Under the pieces are notes generated by a model. That model did not search any database. It saw only the letters and a program-made list of their open reading frames with translations, and had not been told where the DNA came from. From the NCBI RefSeq assembly GCF_042854845.1, contig NZ_AP031498.1:744001-808000 (forward strand): 64,000 nt of DNA. Reading direction: 5' to 3'. Source of the stretch: Maricurvus nonylphenolicus (GTDB lineage Bacteria; Pseudomonadota; Gammaproteobacteria; Pseudomonadales; Cellvibrionaceae). The position numbers and the translations under genes were made by a program. This document shows positions 1 through 6,537 of this stretch, piece by piece (the first letter of the stretch is position 1; every line of letters starts with the position of its first letter).

Positions 1-786
1 AATCCCGTTGAAGAATCCTCCGAATTAGCGCGTACCGAGAATCGTCGTAGCCCCGATGAGCGCCCTGGAGAGCTGGATCAACGCCAGCGCCTGGATGACC
101 GCTCCCAGGATGAAGGTTCTCGAGGCAATAATGATGACGCCGATCAACAGCGCCAGCAGGATCAGGCTGAACGCCAGGTTCAAGCTCAGGAGCAGCAGGA
201 GATTCGTCAGCTTTCGGCCCGTGATGCGGAAGTGCGAGCTCACGAGCGCGCCCATAGTTCGGTTGGTGGAACCTTAACTGGGCCCCCTACTTATCAATTC
301 GAGCGTGGCCCCGATGGTGTGAACTACGCTGTCAGCGGTGAGGTGTCTATCAATTTAAGCGAGGTGGCGGGTGATCCCGAGGCCACGCTGGAAATCGCGC
401 GTCAGGCAAGAAGTGCTGCGCTGGCCCCTGCTGAGCCTTCAGATCAGGATCGCCGAGTTGCTTCTCAAGCCGCCCAGTTGGAGCTTGAGGCGCGTCAGGA
501 TATTGCAGAGCAGCGTTTGCAAGAACGCCAGGCTGAAGCAGAAGCGGACGAAGCTATTCAGGCCAGACGTGAGGCCGAAGAAGCCGAGCGGGCTGAGCGT
601 GAAGAAGAGCGCCGTCGTGAGCGTGATGAAGCCCTGGCCGATACCCAAGCAGAGACGGTGGAAACCGCTGCTGACCGTTTTGCCGAGATCAATAACCGCA
701 ATATCGACCTTAATCGTCGCCTGATTGAGATTGGTGTGTCCCAGCCTGTTGCCCCAACGGGTGGGATTTTTGACCAAACTGTCTAG
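1..786 (+). CDS. SprA-related putative metalloprotease, 5' end cut by window edge
   Basis: The frame is open from the first base, so only the last 261 codons are seen. The visible N-terminal stretch (about codons 1-75) is rich in Q, D, E and R. A zinc-protease-like HExxH motif, HERAH, lies at codons 81-85 (241-255), followed by a GPDGVNYAVSGEVSI-type stretch, a proline/alanine-rich ALAPAEPS segment and a long charged coiled-coil (about codons 140-225, E/R/A-rich). This order matches the SprA-related family, which is annotated as having a putative metalloprotease catalytic domain; its substrate is unknown. No signal peptide can be judged because the start is missing. I see no clear terminator after the stop. 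Confidence 0.75.
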   Translation, partial: NPVEESSELARTENRRSPDERPGELDQRQRLDDRSQDEGSRGNNDDADQQRQQDQAERQVQAQEQQEIRQLSARDAEVRAHERAHSSVGGTLTGPPTYQFERGPDGVNYAVSGEVSINLSEVAGDPEATLEIARQARSAALAPAEPSDQDRRVASQAAQLELEARQDIAEQRLQERQAEAEADEAIQARREAEEAERAEREEERRRERDEALADTQAETVETAADRFAEINNRNIDLNRRLIEIGVSQPVAPTGGIFDQTV

Positions 787-918
787 TCGACAGCCCTGTT
801 TTACGCGACTTCCGTCTCGGAATTTCGTTCTTTCCTGACTTCCTCTCCGGTCTTTAGCTTATTGACTATGCTGTTAGTAAGGCCCCGTAAACCGTGGGCT
901 GAAGCCGGTTTTGGCATC

Positions 919-932
919 CAAACGCCTGTTTG
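919..932. promoter_or_regulatory. PsrA-type operator 1
   Basis: CAAAC-GCCT-GTTTG is a perfect inverted repeat that matches the PsrA operator of pseudomonads ([G/C]AAAC-N2-4-GTTT[G/C]). It sits six bases upstream of a perfect -35 hexamer. PsrA is a TetR-family long-chain fatty-acid sensor that controls beta-oxidation genes. A PsrA-like regulator is not in the window. Confidence 0.65.
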
Positions 933-938
933 AAAAAC

Positions 939-967
939 TTGACAGGTCGATTAAATAAACTTATGTT
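939..967 (+). promoter_or_regulatory. Sigma-70-type promoter of the acyl-CoA dehydrogenase gene
   Basis: A perfect -35 TTGACA (939-944) is followed by a 17-bp spacer and a -10-like TATGTT (962-967, four of six consensus bases). It is bracketed by two PsrA-type operators (919-932 and 969-982), an arrangement expected for repression. It lies about 100 bp upstream of the start codon at 1067. Confidence 0.6.
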
Positions 968-968
968 T

Positions 969-982
969 CAAACACTTGTTTG
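969..982. promoter_or_regulatory. PsrA-type operator 2
   Basis: CAAAC-ACTT-GTTTG is a second perfect copy of the operator half-sites with the same 4-bp spacer. It is exactly 50 bp downstream of the first copy and just past the -10, where bound repressor would block initiation or clearance. Confidence 0.65.
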
Positions 983-1066
983 TATGTTTTTTAGCTAATA
1001 CCTCCGGTGGCCAGATATGCGGCTGAATCGGAGGCCTGACGATTACGCACTGAGAGGTTTGCCATC

Positions 1067-2854
1067 ATGGCTGAGTATAAGGCTCCCCTGCGCGATATGC
1101 GCTTTGTACTGAATGAGGTTTTCGAAGCCGATAAGTTGTGGGCATCTCTGCCTGGCACCCAGGACGTGGTTGATCCGGATACCGCCGATGCCATCCTCGA
1201 AGAAGCCGCCAAGCTGATCGAGCAGGAAATTGCCCCTCTGAACCGCGAATCTGACGAGCAGGGCTCTCAGTGGAATGACGGTGAAGTGACCGCGCCACAC
1301 GGTTTTAAAGAAGCTTACCAAGCCTTCTGTGAAGGTGGCTGGAACGGCCTGGGTGGTAACCCAGAGTACGGCGGCATGGGTATGCCCAAGACCCTGACTG
1401 CTCAGGTAGAAGAAATGCTGCAAGCGGGCAGTATGTCTTTCGGTCTGGCGCCTATGCTGACCGCCGGTGCTTGCCTGTCGATCAATGCTCACGGTACGGA
1501 TGAGCTGAAAGAAAAATACCTGCCTAACATGTACTCCGGCGTTTGGTCCGGTGCTATGGATCTGACCGAGCCACACGCCGGTACTGATCTGGGTATTATC
1601 CGCACCAAAGCTACCGAAAATGGCGACGGTTCTTACAACATCACCGGTACCAAGATCTTTATTACTTGGGGTGAGCACGACATGGCGGAGAACATTATCC
1701 ACCTGGTGCTGGCCAAACTGCCGGATGCGCCTGCTGGCCCTAAAGGTATCTCCCTGTTCCTGGTTCCCAAGATTATGGTGAACGAAGACGGTTCTCTGGG
1801 GGAGCGTAACAGCCTGAGCTGTGGTTCTATCGAGAAGAAGATGGGTATTAAAGGTTCTGCCACCTGTGTCATGAACTTCGACGAAGCCAAAGGCTGGCTG
1901 GTGGGTGAAGTGAACCAGGGTCTTGCCTGTATGTTTACCATGATGAACTACGAGCGTCTGGTAGTAGGTATTCAGGCACTGGGTGCGGCTGAAATGTCTT
2001 ACCAGAATGCGGTTGAATACGCCCGTGACCGTCTGCAGAGCCGTAGCCCGGAAGGCAAGAAGTTCCCTGAGAAGGCGGCTGACCCAATTATCGTACACCC
2101 GGATGTTCGTCGCATGCTGCTGGCTATGCGCGCACAAACTGAAGGTGCACGTGCGTTCTCTACTTACGTGGGTAAGTGGTTGGACATCACCAAATTCAGC
2201 GACAACGCAGACGACAAGAAAGCCGCCGCCGGTATGGTTGCCCTGCTGACGCCTGTAGCCAAAGCCTTCCTGTCTGACAAGGCGCTGGAAACTACCGTTA
2301 CCGGCCAGCAAATCTTCGGCGGCCACGGCTTTATCCGTGAGTGGGGCCAGGAGCAACTGGTTCGCGACGTACGTATTACCCAGATTTACGAAGGTGCCAA
2401 CGGTATCCAGGCGATGGATCTGATGGGCCGTAAGGTTGTGGCCAACGGTGGTAAGGATCTGGAAACCTTCGCTGCTGAAGTTCAGTCCTTTATCGACGCT
2501 AACAGCGATGATGCGGCAATGGCCGAGTTTATTCAGCCGCTGCAGGCCGAGATCAACAACCTGAAAGATGTTACTGCACATGTTATCGATCAGGCTAAAG
2601 AAGATGCCAACGCTATCGGCGCTGCGGCTAACGATTACCTGCACCTGTTTGGTTTCACCGCTTACGCCTACATGTGGGCCAAGATGGCCAAGGTTGCCCT
2701 GGCCAAGCTGGACAGCGGTGATGAGTTCTACGCTGTGAAGCTGAAGGTAGCGCGTTTCTTCTACCAGCGTCAGCTGTCTGAAACCCAGGCCCTGAGTGCA
2801 AACATCAAGGCCGGTAGCAGCACCCTGATGGAGCTGGATGCTGATTTGTTTTAA
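1067..2854 (+). CDS. Acyl-CoA dehydrogenase with C-terminal extension (FadE-like)
   Basis: This is a 595-residue FAD-dependent acyl-CoA dehydrogenase of the long bacterial type, catalysing the first alpha,beta-dehydrogenation of beta-oxidation in the cytoplasm with electrons passed to ETF. N-terminal, middle (DLTEPHAGTDLG) and C-terminal catalytic domains are followed by an extra domain from about residue 465, as in the 590-600-residue family that also contains DmdC (3-methylmercaptopropionyl-CoA dehydrogenase). The likely catalytic base is Glu442 in QIYEGANGIQA. The pair of PsrA-type operators over its promoter points to fatty-acid control and favours a general fatty acyl-CoA role over DMSP degradation, but substrate chain length cannot be read from sequence. 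It stands alone with its own promoter and terminator. Confidence 0.9.
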   Translation: MAEYKAPLRDMRFVLNEVFEADKLWASLPGTQDVVDPDTADAILEEAAKLIEQEIAPLNRESDEQGSQWNDGEVTAPHGFKEAYQAFCEGGWNGLGGNPEYGGMGMPKTLTAQVEEMLQAGSMSFGLAPMLTAGACLSINAHGTDELKEKYLPNMYSGVWSGAMDLTEPHAGTDLGIIRTKATENGDGSYNITGTKIFITWGEHDMAENIIHLVLAKLPDAPAGPKGISLFLVPKIMVNEDGSLGERNSLSCGSIEKKMGIKGSATCVMNFDEAKGWLVGEVNQGLACMFTMMNYERLVVGIQALGAAEMSYQNAVEYARDRLQSRSPEGKKFPEKAADPIIVHPDVRRMLLAMRAQTEGARAFSTYVGKWLDITKFSDNADDKKAAAGMVALLTPVAKAFLSDKALETTVTGQQIFGGHGFIREWGQEQLVRDVRITQIYEGANGIQAMDLMGRKVVANGGKDLETFAAEVQSFIDANSDDAAMAEFIQPLQAEINNLKDVTAHVIDQAKEDANAIGAAANDYLHLFGFTAYAYMWAKMAKVALAKLDSGDEFYAVKLKVARFFYQRQLSETQALSANIKAGSSTLMELDADLF

Positions 2855-2953
2855 TCCTTAGTTACTTTTGTTAATTGGTTAAGGCCTGGCTTCTGTTTTT
2901 TGAAGACTAGGCTTTTGTAGAAAGTTTCGACTCGTATATCCATCGAGACTTCA

Positions 2954-2985
2954 CCCCACCCGGGTAACCGGTGTGGGGTTTTTTT
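2954..2985 (+). terminator. Intrinsic terminator of the acyl-CoA dehydrogenase gene
   Basis: An imperfect hairpin with outer arms CCCCA (2954-2958) and TGGGG (2974-2978) and a GC-rich interior is followed by seven T residues (2979-2985), about 100 bp after the stop codon. Confidence 0.65.
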
Positions 2986-3108
2986 ATGCCTATTGAATAG
3001 GATTAAGGGCTTATCTGGTAAGGCAAAAAAAGTCTTAAAGTCCCGGTGCACTTACTTTCAAAGTTTGGCAGAGTAAACACTCACATTCGCTGCAGGCCGG
3101 AGGTAGTT

Positions 3109-3612
3109 ATGTGGTCCTCAGCTACGCCTTATCCGCCTCAGGTTCCTCGCCTGGGGGCATTAATGGTTCAACGTCATCAATTGGATGATCACCAGTTGTC
3201 GTTGGCGGTGCTTGTACAGAACCGCGAACCCCACCGGCAATTGGGGGATATTCTGATTCAGTTGGGCTTTGTCTCGGCCAAGCAGCTGAAGCGTAATCTG
3301 CGTTGGCAAAACTATTTACGCTGTGCCTCCGTGGCACTGGCCTTTTCGCTGGCCCCGTTTCAGGTGGCCCATGCTGGCGGCAAGGAGGAGGTGTACGCCA
3401 ACGTGAATCATTTTATGCAGGGCGAAAACAATACAGAGTCCGCCGATGAGGGGATGAATTTATTCAGTTATAGCAATAGCAAGCTGACAACCTTCTGGAG
3501 CAGCAAAGCGGACGTTGAGGAATCGCAGGTGTCTTACGATGAGGGCGGCTTGAAGTACTCAGCGGATTTAAACTTTGATGGCCTAACCCTGGGGGTAAGC
3601 TTCTCCTTCTAG
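3109..3612 (+). CDS. Unrecognised 167-residue protein: MshEN-like N-terminus, membrane segment, possible beta-strand C-terminus
   Basis: The start at 3109 is chosen because GGAGG (3099-3103) sits five bases upstream; an in-frame ATG at 3046 has no such site. Residues about 14-70 show two helix-turn units of the kind found in MshEN/GspE N-terminal domains (RLGALMVQRHQLDDHQL and QLGDILIQLGFVSAKQLKRN). A hydrophobic stretch ending in an AHA-like signal-peptidase site (YLRCASVALAFSLAPFQVAHA start region, about residues 75-98) follows, then a polar tail whose last strand alternates polar and hydrophobic residues and ends in Phe (LTLGVSFSF), as outer-membrane proteins do. Function is unknown. The MshEN resemblance and the beta-signal reading are both inference. 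Confidence 0.6.
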   Translation: MWSSATPYPPQVPRLGALMVQRHQLDDHQLSLAVLVQNREPHRQLGDILIQLGFVSAKQLKRNLRWQNYLRCASVALAFSLAPFQVAHAGGKEEVYANVNHFMQGENNTESADEGMNLFSYSNSKLTTFWSSKADVEESQVSYDEGGLKYSADLNFDGLTLGVSFSF

Positions 3613-3690
3613 GATTGCCAAGTCGATATTTGCCGGGTAGTGTGGGTGACAAAGAATAAGAACCCCAAGAATAAAAGCCACAGGTGGATT

Positions 3691-3870
3691 ATGACCTCGC
3701 AGCTCACACCGGAAGACCAGGCCCGCGTAGATCAATACCTCGATAAACCACAGCGCCAGCACAATCATCGGACCTCCAATCTGTGGTGGTTGTTACTGGG
3801 GATATGGATTGTGTTGTTTGGGATGGGGGGCGTGAGCTACTGGATTGCCACTGCTCACGGCGTCATTTAG
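3691..3870 (+). CDS. DUF3094 family small membrane protein
   Basis: This 59-residue protein begins MTSQLTPEDQARVDQYL, continues through a short polar linker and ends in a single transmembrane segment (about residues 31-52, WWLLLGIWIVLFGMGGVSYWI). That layout is typical of DUF3094 proteins of pseudomonads and relatives, whose function is unknown. The start at 3691 is preferred over an upstream in-frame ATG at 3640 because AGGTGG (3682-3687) precedes it and family members begin at this motif. Confidence 0.7.
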   Translation: MTSQLTPEDQARVDQYLDKPQRQHNHRTSNLWWLLLGIWIVLFGMGGVSYWIATAHGVI

Positions 3871-3882
3871 TACTCACTCACC

Positions 3883-3915
3883 TCAGGCGCTAACTTCACT
3901 CAGGCGCTAACTTCA
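3883..3915. repeat. 17-bp tandem duplication at the 3' end of the REC-EAL gene
   Basis: TCAGGCGCTAACTTCA occurs twice in tandem (3883-3898 and 3900-3915) with a period of 17. The right-hand copy contains the stop codon of the minus-strand REC-EAL gene, so the duplication leaves the protein intact. Confidence 0.8.
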
Positions 3916-5112
3916 GGCAAGCTGCTTGATATAGTCTTTGACCCACAGGGTAAAGTCGCCTGCTGGCATGGGCCTGGCGGTGTAGTAGCCCTGCATATAG
4001 TCACAGCCTAGCTGTTTGACCAGTGCCAGGTCTTCATCGGTTTCCACCCCTTCTGCAACCGATTTGATTTGCAGTTTTTTCGCCAGGGCAATGCTGGATT
4101 CCAGAATCGCCTGGCTGGCCTTGTTGTTATTGGCCTGGTGGACAAATGAGCGGTCTATTTTCAGCTCGGTAAACGGAATTTGGCATAACTGCTCCAGGGA
4201 GGAAAACCCGGTACCAAAGTCATCAATCGACAATCCAAAACCCTTGAGGCGCATGCGGGTGAGGATATCGAGCATGGTGTTCCTGTCGTCAGCCAGGGAG
4301 CTTTCGGTCACTTCGACAATTATATGGCTGGGTTCCAGACCGGAGCTGGAGAGGGTTTCGGAGAGGATTTCTGGCAGTTCCAGCGAGCACAGCACCTGGG
4401 CCGAGAAGTTAACCGACATGGTGATATTAAAACCCAGGTTACGCAGTCGGGCGGCCTCTTGAATACTTTTTTGCAACACGATATCGGTTAGTTCGCGGAT
4501 CATGCCGTGCTTTTCCGCAATACCAATAAAAATATTGGGCGAGATATTGCCTTTTTCCGGGTGGTTCCAGCGCGCCAGGGCTTCAACGCCGACGATGCGC
4601 TTGTCATCCAGTGACACCTGGGGTTGCAGGTGGATTTCGATGTCCTCATTGGTAATGGCTGCCTGCAGTTCCGTGGCAAACACCATCGATGCCGGGCCTT
4701 TCGGGGCCGTTGTACAGTGAGGCTGGTAGCTTTCCAGCAGGGCTTCGAGATTATCGCGCCTTACGGGCTTGTTGAGTGACCCCAGAATATTGAGGTTTTG
4801 CTGTTCACCCAGGCTTTTCACCGATTCCAGCAGGCGCGGGTCTTCACCGCTGACCAAAATCACGCTGAAATTCATCCCCAAGCTACTGAGGTGGCGCAGC
4901 AGTTGAATACCATCCATCTGCGGCATATTCAGGTCGGTGATGATGATGTCGTACTGGTTGTTGCGATTGGCGACATGTTTGAGTGCGTCTTGAGCGTTAT
5001 CACAGGTGACAACTCGCTTTATGCCAATGGAATTGAGGAGCTTGCTTAGCGCCAACAGCATAAAATTGTCATCATCAACAATTAAGCAAGAGAGATCGCA
5101 AAGCGCGGTCAT
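3913..5112 (-). CDS. Response regulator with EAL phosphodiesterase domain (RocR/PvrR-like)
   Basis: A 399-residue cytoplasmic protein with an N-terminal receiver domain (acidic pocket VDDD, phospho-acceptor Asp60 in IIITDLNMPQMDG) and an EAL domain from about residue 140. The c-di-GMP phosphodiesterase residues look intact: GVEALARW, VNFSA, EVTES, DDFGTG, KIDRSFV, AEGVET and QGYY. The architecture is that of RocR/PvrR, which lower c-di-GMP when phosphorylated. The start at 5112 is chosen because AAGGA lies seven to eight bases upstream and receiver domains begin at this point; an open 23-codon extension upstream lacks support. It is divergent from the HPt gene at 5352, a plausible phosphorelay partner. 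Confidence 0.85.
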   Translation of the reverse strand: MTALCDLSCLIVDDDNFMLLALSKLLNSIGIKRVVTCDNAQDALKHVANRNNQYDIIITDLNMPQMDGIQLLRHLSSLGMNFSVILVSGEDPRLLESVKSLGEQQNLNILGSLNKPVRRDNLEALLESYQPHCTTAPKGPASMVFATELQAAITNEDIEIHLQPQVSLDDKRIVGVEALARWNHPEKGNISPNIFIGIAEKHGMIRELTDIVLQKSIQEAARLRNLGFNITMSVNFSAQVLCSLELPEILSETLSSSGLEPSHIIVEVTESSLADDRNTMLDILTRMRLKGFGLSIDDFGTGFSSLEQLCQIPFTELKIDRSFVHQANNNKASQAILESSIALAKKLQIKSVAEGVETDEDLALVKQLGCDYMQGYYTARPMPAGDFTLWVKDYIKQLA

Positions 5113-5228
5113 GCACTGATCCTTAATGATTCCTTGATGTTCCTGAAGCCGCTTGCCCCAAGCGGGGGATGGCCAAGTCATGATGCAAAGTCACGGTGTA
5201 ATAATCAGTATGGTTGCAGAAGCGGTAC

Positions 5229-5277
5229 TATGCCACCAAAGATATGCCACCAAGATCTGGCGCCTCAACTGAGGCGC
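5229..5277. promoter_or_regulatory. Direct repeat plus palindrome between REC-EAL and HPt genes
   Basis: TATGCCACCAA occurs twice with a 14-bp period (5229-5239 and 5243-5253), followed at once by the palindrome GCGCCTC-AACT-GAGGCGC (5260-5277). The cluster lies between divergent starts. It could be a shared operator region or a short hairpin; no regulator is identified. Confidence 0.4.
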
Positions 5278-5351
5278 TATGGCTTTTGTGCATAAATCCT
5301 ATGCTAGTATGAGGCCTAGAAGAACAACAAAACCTTGAGAGAGAAAAGCGC

Positions 5352-5690
5352 TTGACTGATCAGCCCCTAGATTTGAGCCAGCTGGAGTCCATGTTTGGTG
5401 ATGATGCCGAGTTGCGGCAGGCCATTTTGGAAGAGTTTGCCAACAGTGCCACCCCCTATTTGTGTGAACTTGATGAAGCCTTGGCGGACAAGAGTGCTGA
5501 AGGGGTTAAGACGCTCGCTCACAAGCTGAAATCCTCTTCCCGGACTGTGGGTGCGGGCAATCTGGCAGATGTCTGTGAGTCATTGGAAACGGCGGCGCCG
5601 AATCAGGATTGGCAGGAGCTTAATCAGTTATCTGATGATATGCGTGATGCCCTGGATCAGGTGATCGCCTTTATCAGGTCGCTTGGCTAG
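5352..5690 (+). CDS. Histidine-containing phosphotransfer (HPt) protein
   Basis: A 112-residue all-helical protein made of a single HPt domain. The phospho-accepting His57 lies in AHKLKSSSRTVGA, the family signature. The start is TTG at 5352, preceded by GAGAGAG about seven to thirteen bases upstream. HPt proteins relay phosphate between hybrid kinases and receiver domains. The divergent REC-EAL gene is the obvious local receiver, and the hybrid kinase at 59142-62816 is a possible distant donor; both links are inference. Confidence 0.85.
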   Translation: MTDQPLDLSQLESMFGDDAELRQAILEEFANSATPYLCELDEALADKSAEGVKTLAHKLKSSSRTVGAGNLADVCESLETAAPNQDWQELNQLSDDMRDALDQVIAFIRSLG

Positions 5691-5716
5691 TCGAGTCAGG
5701 CCCAGGCTTTCAGCTA

Positions 5717-6031
5717 TCAGTCTTCAGACCACACCCAGCGCACCGGGTCCCCAAAATCATCGGTAATCAGAATCTTCTTGGGCTTTTTCGACTTGAGCTT
5801 TTCCTTGCGGGGAGGGTGTTTACGGGCCTCAATGGCCTTCACCACGTCTTGAACCGGGGTGCGTGTGGTTTCTGGCTTCTTCTCGAAGGCGACGGGGGGC
5901 AAGGCCTGCCCCAGCTCACGGCCACTTTCACCGGGGATTACCGCATCTACAGCTCCTCCGCGCTCGATAAAACGTGCGGTATGGCTGGCGATTTCATTGC
6001 GTAACTCGGCTTTGGTTTTCGTGGGCTTCAT
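5717..6031 (-). CDS. Conserved hypothetical protein with RGG-type N-terminal helix and basic C-terminus
   Basis: A 104-residue protein beginning MKPTKTKAELRNEI. The helix-like segment ending FIERGGAVDAV resembles the FLARGGKVQEI-type segment of the RNA-polymerase-associated protein SutA of Pseudomonas, but the rest differs, including the acidic N-terminus that SutA has and this lacks. A lysine/arginine-rich stretch (about residues 69-87, RKHPPRKEKLKSKKPKK) precedes a short conserved-looking tail (ILITDDFGDPVRWVWSED). Nucleic-acid or RNA polymerase association is possible but unproven. No membrane segment is visible. Confidence 0.55.
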   Translation of the reverse strand: MKPTKTKAELRNEIASHTARFIERGGAVDAVIPGESGRELGQALPPVAFEKKPETTRTPVQDVVKAIEARKHPPRKEKLKSKKPKKILITDDFGDPVRWVWSED

Positions 6032-6112
6032 GAATGTCTATTCAGATACTACAAACATAACCCTACTATTGTAGCAATTGCGCGCCAGGGGCGACAGCGG
6101 GCGACGTCTCCA

Positions 6113-6406
6113 CTAATGACGGTGCCAGATATGCGGTTGTTTGCGCAGGTGCTGGAAAAACAGCATGGGGTGAGCGTGCAGGCGATGGCCTTTCCATTCG
6201 CGGCCGTCTATGCGCTCAGCCAGTTGTTCCACATACTGATTCGGGCCGCTGACATCCACTGCAACACTGAGGCTGGTTTCCTTGGAACTATCTTCCTTGG
6301 AGCTATCCAGAATCTCATAGCCGGTGGGGGTGCAATACTCGTGGATAAGGCTTTCAATATCCTCGGGGGTTGCGCTCTGGTCGATGTCCGAAATGAGCAT
6401 AATCAT
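6113..6406 (-). CDS. Small hypothetical protein with an RRM-like secondary-structure pattern
   Basis: A 97-residue protein if it begins at the ATG at 6404-6406, which has GAGG eight bases upstream; a 25-codon extension upstream is open but unsupported. The order beta (IMLISDI), helix (TPEDIESLIHEYC), beta (SLSVAVDV), helix (YVEQLAERIDGREWKGHRL), beta (LHAHPML) resembles an RNA-recognition-motif-like ferredoxin fold. Aromatic RNP residues are not evident, so RNA binding is only a guess. It is divergent from the transglycosylase gene at 6538. Confidence 0.5.
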   Translation of the reverse strand: MIMLISDIDQSATPEDIESLIHEYCTPTGYEILDSSKEDSSKETSLSVAVDVSGPNQYVEQLAERIDGREWKGHRLHAHPMLFFQHLRKQPHIWHRH

Positions 6407-6537
6407 GGCGGAGACCTCACAACAGTCACACCCTTTAGTATAGGTGCTCTGGCTCCTCAGCTTTATGCAGAATCCGATCAATATGGGATACTGTCAGGAA
6501 CTTTTAGCATAAACACCAATAAGGTTCGGGATGACCT

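Noticed and set aside
1043..2644. A 533-codon open frame antisense to the acyl-CoA dehydrogenase gene
   Set aside because: The sense frame encodes a complete, well-known enzyme. The antisense product has no recognisable motif and arises from codon bias of the sense strand.
5717..6031. Assignment as SutA
   Set aside because: Only one short RGG-type helix resembles SutA; the acidic N-terminus and the SutA C-terminal tail are missing.
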